Origin: a virus
Length of the DNA: 25,395 nt
Reading direction: 5' to 3' (one strand)
Virus record (IMG/VR): IMGVR_UViG_3300008261_000143
Span: 1-25,395 of that record
Shown: one piece after another, positions 5,906-10,793 of the stretch
Numbering within the stretch: the stretch's first letter is position 1
Layout: each line of letters starts with the position of its first letter
Program-made: the position numbers and the translations under genes
Notes under the pieces: generated by a model
What the model was told of the DNA's origin: nothing
The model's input: only the letters and a program-made list of their open reading frames with translations
Databases searched by the model: none

Positions 5906-6115
5906 ATGAGCCTGTACGCTGCCCTGAAAGTTGCCCTGCCTATCCTTAACGCCCTCCCCAAGGATGCCTATGTAGCCCTCGCTAAGATGGCCGGTGACCT
6001 GCCGCCTGATATGCGACGGTCTCTGACTGGCGTGTTGGATAGCGGCCTGTCTGAGGAGGAGGCTAAGAGTCTCTCCGCTTCTGTGAAGCGGGTCGATAAG
6101 AAGCACCTTGGTTAA
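5906..6115 (+). CDS. Hypothetical protein, 69 aa
   Basis: Not recognised. It begins MSLYAALKVALPILNALPKD, an amphipathic or partly buried helix, and ends with a basic SVKRVDKKHLG tail. ATG 5906 is preferred over ATG 5894 because GGAG (5896-5899) is six bases before it, the same ATGGAGA-ATG arrangement seen at 420-432. It is the last gene before the promoter-like region at 6108-6160. Confidence 0.6.
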   Translation: MSLYAALKVALPILNALPKDAYVALAKMAGDLPPDMRRSLTGVLDSGLSEEEAKSLSASVKRVDKKHLG

Positions 6116-6134
6116 GTTTTTATTGGTGTACAAT
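6108..6134 (+). promoter_or_regulatory. Possible promoter with GGTGTACA motif (copy 4)
   Basis: TACAAT (6129-6134) is a good -10 box; TTGGTT (6108-6113) is a poor -35 at a short 15-base spacing. The motif TTGGTGTACAAT matches the copies at 116, 403 and 740. It sits in the only gap between 5906 and 6181 and could start a second transcript for the genes from 6181 on. Confidence 0.4.
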
Positions 6135-6141
6135 GTACCTC

Positions 6142-6160
6142 GTACACACAATGTGTGTAC
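6142..6160. promoter_or_regulatory. 19-bp near-perfect palindrome, possible operator
   Basis: GTACACACA, one central A, then TGTGTGTAC: nine perfectly matched positions on each side. It lies just downstream of the possible -10 box at 6129-6134 and just upstream of the AGGAG ribosome site at 6169, where a repressor site or a leader hairpin would be expected. A smaller dyad, GTACA-A-TGTAC, overlaps the -10 at 6128-6138. Confidence 0.4.
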
Positions 6161-6180
6161 ACAAACAAAGGAGAAGTGAA

Positions 6181-6369
6181 ATGCCGTTGAAGTCTGGTAA
6201 AAGCAAGAAAGTTGTGTCCGAGAACATCTCTGAAGTGATGGCCTCGTACAAGAAGAAGGGAAAGATTGGAACGTCACGCCCGAAGAGCAAGGCAAAGGCA
6301 CAGAAGCAAGCGGTTGCTATCGCCCTGACCAAGGCTGGCCTGTCCAAGAAGAAGGGCAAGCGCAAGTGA
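6181..6369 (+). CDS. DUF6496-like small basic protein, 62 aa
   Basis: A very basic protein: MPLKSGKSKKVVSENISEVM, a lysine-rich centre, then KQAVAIALTKAGLSKKKGKRK. The pattern of S-K-K-V-V-S-x-N-I at the start and K-Q-A-V-A-I-A-L near the end matches small phage and bacterial proteins I associate with DUF6496; no function is established. The centre, about 20 residues of Lys/Ser/Arg, looks like an expanded insert compared with the shorter members I recall. ATG 6181 is chosen over ATG 6133 because AGGAG (6169-6173) is seven bases upstream. It may bind nucleic acid, by charge alone. Confidence 0.7.
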   Translation: MPLKSGKSKKVVSENISEVMASYKKKGKIGTSRPKSKAKAQKQAVAIALTKAGLSKKKGKRK

Positions 6370-6677
6370 AAGCAAGTGACGTAAAGAAAGAGGGCGGCAA
6401 GCTTGTATACCGGGGACACAAGTTCCCCGGCTTCAACAAGCCAGTCGATGCCCCGGCTGGGGCGAAGCAAAAGAAGATGGTTCTCGCCAAGAAGGGCGAC
6501 GATGTGAAGCTCGTTCGGTTTGGGTTGCGCGGCATGAGCGACTACACCAAGCACGGCAGCGAGAAGCGCCGCGAGAATTACCTTGCTCGCTCCGGCGGGA
6601 TTCGTGACAAGTCCGGCAAGCTGACGAAGGACGACAAGTTCTCCGCCAACTACTGGGCAAGAAAAGTTCTCTGGTAA
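6366..6677 (+). CDS. DUF5754-like basic phage protein, 103 aa
   Basis: Recognisable by the run VRFGLRGMSDYTKHGSEKRR followed by NYLARSGGIRD and a terminal DKFSANYWARKVLW. I associate this arrangement with small conserved viral proteins of unknown function (DUF5754-like). The N-terminal 35 residues are Lys/Gly-rich. Translation starts at GTG 6366, overlapping the previous gene's stop (GTGA), so the two basic proteins are probably coupled and made together. The assignment to the family is from memory of the motif. Confidence 0.65.
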   Translation: MKASDVKKEGGKLVYRGHKFPGFNKPVDAPAGAKQKKMVLAKKGDDVKLVRFGLRGMSDYTKHGSEKRRENYLARSGGIRDKSGKLTKDDKFSANYWARKVLW

Positions 6678-6680
6678 GAC

Positions 6681-6926
6681 ATGATTATTTACATGTCGCA
6701 ATTAGTTCGCGACAAGCGGAACGCTCGGGCTGAGTTTCGTCAGCCCGTCGTTTCTGTTGTTCGCAAAGGGAAGTTGACCTACGTCAACGAGGTCATCATC
6801 AAGGACTCAAATGGAAGGCAGATATGCCGGGTCGTTTATGAACCCAAGAAAGACCCGTCACCCTTCCACAAGGTTTCCGCTTGGGTTGAAGTGAATGAAG
6901 ATGCGGCGACCGTAGAGTTTCTGTGA
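6681..6926 (+). CDS. Hypothetical protein, 81 aa, beta-rich
   Basis: Not recognised. Alternating strands are evident: RQPVVSVVRKGKLTYVNEVI, QICRVVYEP and KVSAWVEVNEDAATVEFL. The start at ATG 6681, four bases after the previous stop, has no strong ribosome site; an in-frame ATG at 6693 is the alternative. Position in the operon supports expression by coupling. No motif indicates function. Confidence 0.5.
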   Translation: MIIYMSQLVRDKRNARAEFRQPVVSVVRKGKLTYVNEVIIKDSNGRQICRVVYEPKKDPSPFHKVSAWVEVNEDAATVEFL

Positions 6927-6932
6927 TGGTGA

Positions 6933-7220
6933 ATGATGTCTGAAGTTAACGAGCAGGTTGTCGCCGCCCTTTCTAGGTCGGCAAGGGTTGCATCGCCGTG
7001 GTCGAGCAAAAGCTCGAACACAAACGATGAGCTGAAGTCGATCATGTCATCGATGAACCTTAAGATCGATGACGTAATGCGCTTATCAATGACTAGCTAC
7101 GACACGGTTAAAAGCTGGCGAGTAAACAGGAACAGCAAACGCTGGCGGCGTATGCCCGACAGGGTTCTGTCGCACATCAAGATTCAACTAGGAGTCACTG
7201 GTGATAAGAGAGATCATTAG
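6933..7220 (+). CDS. Helix-turn-helix-like phage protein, 95 aa
   Basis: Residues from about 45 on (LKIDDVMRLSMTSYDTVKSW followed by a basic segment NRNSKRWRRMP and a final helix) look like a small Cro/XRE-style helix-turn-helix, with the recognition helix around TSYDTVKSW. The first 40 residues are Ser/Ala-rich and probably flexible. It could be a DNA-binding regulator of the phage, but no operator is evident nearby. The ribosome site is weak. Its last 20 bases overlap a further small gene. Confidence 0.55.
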   Translation: MMSEVNEQVVAALSRSARVASPWSSKSSNTNDELKSIMSSMNLKIDDVMRLSMTSYDTVKSWRVNRNSKRWRRMPDRVLSHIKIQLGVTGDKRDH

Positions 7221-7317
7221 CATCTTTCGCCGATTGAAGATGGCGAGGGATTACGAGTGGCGATGGGTTCCAAACCCGGAGTGGAGAGCCAAGCGAAGCG
7301 GAATAGATTATTGGTGA
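7201..7317 (+). CDS. Tiny hypothetical protein, 38 aa
   Basis: GTG 7201 to TGA 7315-7317. The product begins MIREIISIFRRLKMARDYEW and is basic with many tryptophans (WRWVPNPEW, DYW end). AGGAG (7190-7194) is six bases upstream, a strong ribosome site lying inside the previous gene, and the frame fills an otherwise empty 130-base stretch. No family is recognised; the amphipathic start could associate with a membrane or protein. Confidence 0.5.
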   Translation: MIREIISIFRRLKMARDYEWRWVPNPEWRAKRSGIDYW

Positions 7318-7349
7318 TGATTAGCGTCTGGAATTAACTGGAGTTAGCT

Positions 7350-7559
7350 GTGGCAGCAATACCAAAGCGGTTTACAAGATTGACAATGGAGCAGTACAAG
7401 ATTGTGCTTCAGCGAAAGGCTGAATCCGTCAACAGAAAAGGTCGGACTAGATATATGGATCTAGTGCGTGAGTGGGGCGTAAGCCAGTCGTCGATTGGGA
7501 CGATTATCAAGAGAGGGATTAAGCAGTATGACTATCGAATATGGAAGGGCGAGCAATGA
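7350..7559 (+). CDS. Helix-turn-helix-like protein, 69 aa
   Basis: A small basic protein whose second half, YMDLVREWGVSQSSIGTIIK, reads like a helix-turn-helix: helix DLVREW, turn GVS, recognition helix QSSIGTII. This is typical of small phage DNA-binding proteins or the DNA-binding part of a terminase small subunit or regulator. It starts at GTG 7350 with TGGAG (7339-7343) six bases upstream. It overlaps the next gene by four bases (ATGA). Confidence 0.55.
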   Translation: MAAIPKRFTRLTMEQYKIVLQRKAESVNRKGRTRYMDLVREWGVSQSSIGTIIKRGIKQYDYRIWKGEQ

Positions 7560-7768
7560 ATATTGAGATCGGCTCTGACTTGATCGAAGAGATCACAGCA
7601 GTTGAATTGCAACGCACCCTGAAGTCTCTCCAACAAGATTACAAAGCTCGCAAAGCAGGAAAGTGGATGGCGATATTCGATACCGACAAGGACAAAGACC
7701 TCGCGGAACTAAAGCGGCACATCGATGCGTTCAAGCTGGTTCAACGGTATTACGGAGTGAAGATATGA
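7556..7768 (+). CDS. Hypothetical phage protein, 70 aa
   Basis: Begins MNIEIGSDLIEEITAVELQR and continues with a long charged helix to KLVQRYYGVKI. It resembles small phage proteins that pair an N-terminal beta strand with a helical segment containing a DTDKDKDLAELKRHIDAF block; I know no function. ATG 7556 is preferred over ATG 7541 because a GAAGG-type site then has acceptable spacing and the start overlaps the previous stop (ATGA). Confidence 0.65.
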   Translation: MNIEIGSDLIEEITAVELQRTLKSLQQDYKARKAGKWMAIFDTDKDKDLAELKRHIDAFKLVQRYYGVKI

Positions 7769-8019
7769 CCCGCGACGACATCATCCGACTGGCGCGAGAG
7801 GCAGGAGCGGCGACAGGTCGCCACAGCCCGTACCAGAAAAATGAATCGATTATGCCGTTGTGTATGGACGTTGAACGCTTCGCCGCCCTCGTTGCCGCAG
7901 CCGAGCGGGAGGCATGTGCGAAGGTGTGCGATGACATCGCTTGGAGCAGCGAAGGAAAGTTTTTCGCGAAGTCTATTAGGGCGAGGAGTAACCAGACATT
8001 GCTGGAGTCGAAGTCTTGA
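7765..8019 (+). CDS. Small conserved phage protein, 84 aa
   Basis: Starts MTRDDIIRLAREAGAATGRH and contains VERFAALVAAAEREACAKVC and an IRARSN end. This layout (RDDIIRLAREAG, ERFAALVAAAEREACAKVC, IRARSNQT) is very common in short proteins of phages infecting Burkholderiales and other proteobacteria. Its function is unknown. ATG 7765 overlaps the previous stop codon (ATGA). The longer open frame from 7663 lies in a shadow of the previous gene and has no ribosome site. Confidence 0.75.
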   Translation: MTRDDIIRLAREAGAATGRHSPYQKNESIMPLCMDVERFAALVAAAEREACAKVCDDIAWSSEGKFFAKSIRARSNQTLLESKS

Positions 8020-8204
8020 AGCCACCGCAGATACGAAGATGCACGGAGTGCAAGAGGACGTTCGTCGGAGCTGAGTCATTCAGGCAGCACAAGCACATCG
8101 GCATGGGGTGCAGGACTGACGAGGCACTAAAGGCCATAGGCTTTATTCAAACCGCGAGCGGTTACAAACACACTTACAAGCGGTCAATGGACATTGCAGT
8201 ATGA
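8016..8204 (+). CDS. Small zinc-finger-like protein, 62 aa
   Basis: Contains CTECKRTFVGAESFRQHKH followed by GMGC, giving a C-x2-C ... H-x-H ... C arrangement like the compact phage zinc fingers sometimes called FDXHR-type, here with SFRQHK in place of FDxHR. It is likely to bind one zinc. The start codon is TTG 8016 with GGAG (8004-8007) eight bases upstream, overlapping the previous stop. It overlaps the next gene by four bases. The use of TTG lowers certainty slightly, but no in-frame ATG precedes the first zinc ligands. Confidence 0.6.
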   Translation: MKPPQIRRCTECKRTFVGAESFRQHKHIGMGCRTDEALKAIGFIQTASGYKHTYKRSMDIAV

Positions 8205-8383
8205 GTGACATAACGAAATGCGCTGGCGAATACGAAGGCAGGGTATGCCCCAAGCGGGACACTTGCTATCGCTTTACCGCAAAGTCCAATGAGTTCTGGC
8301 AGCCGTACTTCCACATACCCCCTTTCTATAACTGGAACGATGGCTGCGATTATTACTACCGGGATATGTCGAAGTTCAAGTAA
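8201..8383 (+). CDS. Cys-rich small phage protein, 60 aa
   Basis: Begins MSDITKCAGEYEGRVCPKRD and continues TCYRFTAKSNEFWQPYF, ending in an aromatic DYYYRDMSKFK segment. The pattern KC-x8-CP-x-R-x-x-CYR-x-T-A with a later NDGCDYY fits a conserved phage protein type with four cysteines (7, 16, 22 and one near 49), probably a zinc site. Function unknown. It begins at ATG overlapping the previous stop (ATGA) and shares one base with the next start. Confidence 0.7.
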   Translation: MSDITKCAGEYEGRVCPKRDTCYRFTAKSNEFWQPYFHIPPFYNWNDGCDYYYRDMSKFK

Positions 8384-8700
8384 TGAGCAAGCTGTACGGA
8401 AAGAGATGCGAGGCTTGCGGTCTACCTTCCGCAGGGAAAGGAATTCTGTGCAGCCCCTGCAAGAAGATGGCTGGACGCAGGAACCAGACGCCAGAAGAGT
8501 TCAAGTCTGATGCAGACGTAGGCTGGTGGACTAACGTCTTGTGCAAGGCCGTCGATGAGGCTGAGAAAGCAAGGCGAGACGGAGCCTTGGATGTTCTTCT
8601 GTACGGAGCTGGCGACTACTGGAAGCCGCCATACAAGTACTTTGGTAGAAGAAAAAGAATCTCAGGGACTATCGCCCTGAAAAAGAAAGGGGCGGAATGA
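8383..8700 (+). CDS. Zinc-ribbon protein, 105 aa
   Basis: CEACG (from residue 9) and CSPCK (from residue 23) form a CxxC-x10-CxxC zinc ribbon at the N-terminus. The rest is charged: TPEEFKSDADVGWWTN, then a helix with KAVDEAEKARRDGALDVLLY, and a basic end (FGRRKRIS). It may be a nucleic-acid or protein adaptor. It starts on the A of the previous TAA and is the last gene of this plus-strand operon; its stop codon lies in the loop of hairpin 8688-8708. Confidence 0.65.
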   Translation: MSKLYGKRCEACGLPSAGKGILCSPCKKMAGRRNQTPEEFKSDADVGWWTNVLCKAVDEAEKARRDGALDVLLYGAGDYWKPPYKYFGRRKRISGTIALKKKGAE

Positions 8701-8708
8701 CCGCCCCT
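8688..8708 (-). terminator. GC-rich hairpin with U-tract on the minus strand
   Basis: AGGGGCGG (8688-8695) pairs with CCGCCCCT (8701-8708) around AATGA. Read on the minus strand, the hairpin is followed by TTCTTTTTCAG, a fair U-tract, so it fits an intrinsic terminator for the leftward replication operon. On the plus strand no T-run follows. It sits exactly between the two convergent operons. Confidence 0.65.
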
Positions 8709-8716
8709 GTCTTCTG

Positions 8717-8730
8717 TAATCGATCGATTA
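8717..8730. repeat. 14-bp perfect palindrome
   Basis: TAATCGATCGATTA reads the same on both strands. It includes the stop codon of the minus-strand 37-aa gene and lies between the convergent terminator and that gene. It could be a protein-binding site or coincidental. Confidence 0.4.
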
Positions 8731-8841
8731 CTTGCCTTTCTTGACGACCACGCCAGCCTTCATCGGCTTGGCAGCCATCGGCTTCTTCGCGGCAGCCTTC
8801 ATCGGCTTCTTCGCGGCTTTGCCTTTCTTCATCATAGCCAT
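8728..8841 (-). CDS. Lys/Ala/Pro-rich basic peptide, 37 aa
   Basis: Begins MAMMKKGKAAKKPMKAAAKK and continues PMAAKPMKAGVVVKKGK. It is histone-tail-like in composition, with a KKPMKAA repeat; the underlying 17-base sequence ATCGGCTTCTTCGCGGC occurs twice (8777-8793 and 8801-8817 on the plus strand), 24 bases apart. AGGAG lies just upstream of the start on the minus strand, giving a strong ribosome site, so it is probably expressed. It is the last gene of the replication operon before the terminator. It might bind nucleic acid or be a small virion or DNA-compaction peptide; the composition alone supports this. Confidence 0.6.
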   Translation of the reverse strand: MAMMKKGKAAKKPMKAAAKKPMAAKPMKAGVVVKKGK

Positions 8842-8853
8842 GATTATCTCCTA

Positions 8854-8872
8854 CGAAGGCAAGGCGCCTTCG
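8854..8872. other. Hairpin just before the 37-aa gene
   Basis: CGAAGGC (8854-8860) and GCCTTCG (8866-8872) pair perfectly with a 5-base loop. On the minus strand it ends three bases before the AGGAG ribosome site of the 37-aa gene and begins three bases after the upstream stop, with no U-tract. It may stabilise or insulate the last cistron. Confidence 0.4.
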
Positions 8873-8875
8873 GTT

Positions 8876-9190
8876 TCATATGATATTTTTTTTATTCCAC
8901 CAATGCAAGATGAATGATTCAACCATCATCCTGTACATGCGATCAGGAATCTCATCGATCGCCTTTCGCCTGTCTTCTTTTCTAGGGAGATCGTAGATAA
9001 CTTTCCAAAGCGTGTAGTAAGACAGCGCGAGAGTGTGTTCCCGAAGAAACTCGGGAACATTCTTTTCTAGCCAGCTTGCCCTGTCGTCGTGATGGAGATG
9101 TTTACCGCATCGCTCTGCCCAATCGAGGATTGGGAAGTCTGGGTTATACGGCGCGATGACTTTAGATTTTCCCTTACGAGGCTTGCCCAT
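8876..9190 (-). CDS. Hypothetical protein, 104 aa
   Basis: Not recognised. The N-terminus is basic (MGKPRKGKSKVIAPYNPDFP), then a helical and aromatic body (LDWAERCGKHLHHDDRASWL) ending in FILHWWNKKNII. The start ATG is 124 bases inside the preceding nuclease gene in another frame and has only a weak AGAG ribosome site. Part of the N-terminus may therefore be mis-assigned, but there is no other ATG before residue 80. The protein-like composition after residue 15 supports a real gene. Confidence 0.55.
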   Translation of the reverse strand: MGKPRKGKSKVIAPYNPDFPILDWAERCGKHLHHDDRASWLEKNVPEFLREHTLALSYYTLWKVIYDLPRKEDRRKAIDEIPDRMYRMMVESFILHWWNKKNII

Positions 9191-9549
9191 GCTCTGAAAG
9201 ACAGCGTTACCGGCTCCTCACCCAAGTCGTACGCGACGTCCGGGTTGAGCGAGGACAGCCTAACTGTCACCCTCCATGCTTGTCTGTTGCCGCGCCAGAC
9301 AAGGGCTGGTTGATTGCCAGCCCTCTCTGATGCAATGACCGCCTGAACCCACCACTCCCTCTTGAAGTCGATGGCCTTGGCGTAATGCTTGACCTCTATC
9401 GTCCAGCCGTCAAGCCCGTTTAGATCCCCTTGCTCGTCCGCTCGGTACTGCTCTAGGTTTCTTTGCAGTCTTATGCCCAGCTCTTCGAAAACCAGAGCGG
9501 CCACCTCGCGTTCTGCTGAGGCTCCCTTCGCCCTGCTGTTTATTGCCAT
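9067..9549 (-). CDS. PD-(D/E)XK nuclease, Holliday-junction-resolvase-like
   Basis: Begins MAINSRAKGASAEREVAALV, typical of phage resolvase-like nucleases: an N-S-R-x-K-G start and a helix with conserved Glu (E13/E15), then D42 in the QGDLNGLDGW block and IEVKHY (E52, K54) as the PD-(D/E)XK metal and catalytic triad. The rest of the core (WVQAVIASERAGNQPALVWR) also fits. Likely role: cutting branched or recombination DNA during replication. GGAGAT precedes ATG 9549. The start lies 140 bases inside the upstream gene, and the last 124 bases overlap the downstream gene, so its Ser/Thr/Gln-rich C-terminal tail is probably not part of the fold. Confidence 0.75.
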   Translation of the reverse strand: MAINSRAKGASAEREVAALVFEELGIRLQRNLEQYRADEQGDLNGLDGWTIEVKHYAKAIDFKREWWVQAVIASERAGNQPALVWRGNRQAWRVTVRLSSLNPDVAYDLGEEPVTLSFRAWASLVRENLKSSRRITQTSQSSIGQSDAVNISITTTGQAG

Positions 9550-9796
9550 TTAGATATCTCCAAGCAGTCCTGGGGTTGATGCTGTATTCGTTTTCCAAAA
9601 TCAGTAAGCAGTAATGCAAAGCCTTGAGTACATCTTCCTTTCCATTCTTGTATGGATGCCTACTGATGTACTTGATTACGTTCCCGTCAGCGAATGGAAT
9701 CTTATTCGCGATGCAGTACTTAGTCGGCTGAATCTTCAGCCTCGTGTAATGATTCCCACCAACCTGCATCTTTGCCGATTCTTTTGCAGACTTCAC
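9410..9796 (-). CDS. DUF3310 family protein
   Basis: The N-terminal 71 residues hold the DUF3310 pattern: MQVGGNHYTRLKIQPTKY, then GNVIKYISRHPYKNGKEDVL and KALHYCLLILENEY. The family is common in phages near nucleotide and replication genes and has been annotated as a nucleotide-kinase-like protein, with no firm biochemistry. Translation is placed at GTG 9796 because GAGGAG lies about seven bases upstream; ATG at 9769 (MQVGG) is the alternative. After residue 72 the tail is Arg/Gly/Ser-rich (RTRGGRSGFRRAGHK) and is read entirely across the start of the nuclease gene, so it is likely a by-product of overprinting. Confidence 0.75.
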   Translation of the reverse strand: MKSAKESAKMQVGGNHYTRLKIQPTKYCIANKIPFADGNVIKYISRHPYKNGKEDVLKALHYCLLILENEYSINPRTAWRYLNGNKQQGEGSLSRTRGGRSGFRRAGHKTAKKPRAVPSGRARGSKRA

Positions 9797-10067
9797 TTAA
9801 CAACTCCTCTTCTGTTCCATATCGTTTTTCGAAAGCCGCTTTGTATGGGTGGCGGCTGGTCGCGAAATCAGAATCGATCCCGCCCCTGTGATGGGTTGGG
9901 CAAAGCGGGATGACCATGTAATGGGCGAATCGCTTTGTCTTCCCTTCGAGGTGGTGGATTTCTGCTGGCGACCAGACGTTGTGGTGCATCCGACATACGA
10001 TGCATCCAAGACTAGAGACTTCATCTAGCCATTCATGCTCGCTCTTTGTCGGCTTGCGTCCTTTCAC
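9720..10067 (-). CDS. Ref-like HNH nuclease
   Basis: The order C22-I-V-C25, EIHHL (H38, H39), LCPTHHRGG (C56, H59, H60), SRHPYKAAFE and KRYGTEEELL matches the Ref (RecA-dependent nuclease, HNH-type) family known from phage P1 and many other phages. P1 Ref cuts DNA at displacement loops formed by RecA. Here it would act with the phage recombination genes. It starts at GTG 10067, overlapping the previous stop (GTGA), with AGGAAA upstream. Its C-terminus (KRIGKDAGWWESLHEAEDSAD) overlaps the DUF3310 gene by 77 bases. Confidence 0.75.
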   Translation of the reverse strand: MKGRKPTKSEHEWLDEVSSLGCIVCRMHHNVWSPAEIHHLEGKTKRFAHYMVIPLCPTHHRGGIDSDFATSRHPYKAAFEKRYGTEEELLSEVCKRIGKDAGWWESLHEAEDSAD

Positions 10068-10453
10068 TTGCGGTATTTCCTAACCTTCTTTGCGATGGAC
10101 TTTGGCTGGCTAACGAACTGCTTGCCTTTCGCAGTCCCCTCTCGCTTCTTCCGGGTAGTAGCCGCGTACTCCGACGCGCTTAGTGATTTGATTGCGGCCT
10201 TCGGAAGGTAGCGTTCGCCGGTCTTGGAGGACGGCTTACCGCTTTTCGTAGTCCACTTCTCTTTAGTCCACTTTGTCAGTCCTTTCTGCGCCGCAGTCTT
10301 TCCACCTGAGTAGCCGCCGCCAGCATCTTCGTACCGCTTGGCAAGCAGTTGAGCCTTACGCGCAGACCACTGCCCTGACTTTGTGCCAGCGACATTCTCG
10401 GAAATGATTTTCTTCTTTAGCCTTTCTCGCAAGGCTGGTTTCGTGTAAGCCAT
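10064..10453 (-). CDS. DUF5872-like basic protein, 129 aa
   Basis: The motifs MAYTKPALRERLKKKI, GQWSARKAQLLAKRYEDAGG, KWTKEKWTTKSGKPS, GERYLPKAAI and EYAATTRKKREGTAKGKQF define a Lys-rich family (DUF5872-like) found in phages and large viruses, function unknown. The strong positive charge with regular Trp/Gly turns suggests nucleic-acid binding. GGAGG is five bases upstream of ATG 10453, an excellent ribosome site. It lies between the coiled-coil gene and the Ref-like nuclease. Confidence 0.75.
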   Translation of the reverse strand: MAYTKPALRERLKKKIISENVAGTKSGQWSARKAQLLAKRYEDAGGGYSGGKTAAQKGLTKWTKEKWTTKSGKPSSKTGERYLPKAAIKSLSASEYAATTRKKREGTAKGKQFVSQPKSIAKKVRKYRK

Positions 10454-10462
10454 TTAATCCTC

Positions 10463-10792
10463 CTAGCCGTATCGGCTTCTCTCTCTTCGGACATTTGCTT
10501 GCTCTGTTCGCCATGTCTCGAACTCAACGTCTCTAGCCCGAGCCTCTACCTTGGCGGCAGCGAGCAAGGCCTTCTGCTTCCCGACCTCAAGTCGAGCGGC
10601 AAAGATCTCGTCGTCGGCATCGGCGTAGGTTTGCTGAGCGTTGTCCGCCTTGAGGCCGCGAGCAGCAGCCTCAACTTTCTTCATGGCGTAGAGCTTCTTT
10701 AGGTTCGCCTCTGATTGGGCGACCGCGATTTCCGCATCCATCATTTCCTGCTTCAGGTCACGGATGCGTTGTGCGAAATTCTCTTGATCCAT
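10463..10792 (-). CDS. Coiled-coil protein, 109 aa
   Basis: Begins MDQENFAQRIRDLKQEMMDA and continues as a long Ala/Glu/Lys/Arg-rich helix (EIAVAQSEANLKKLYAMKKV, KQKALLAAAKVEARARDVEF), very probably a coiled coil for most of its length. It may be a partner of the replication proteins, since it follows DnaB by one base. The start ATG 10792 is chosen because the longer frame from 10888 runs back into the dnaB gene with an atypical Arg/His-rich translation. The AAGGAGG ribosome site is 21 bases upstream, with a 14-base hairpin between. Confidence 0.65.
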   Translation of the reverse strand: MDQENFAQRIRDLKQEMMDAEIAVAQSEANLKKLYAMKKVEAAARGLKADNAQQTYADADDEIFAARLEVGKQKALLAAAKVEARARDVEFETWRTEQANVRRERSRYG

Positions 10793-10793
10793 A

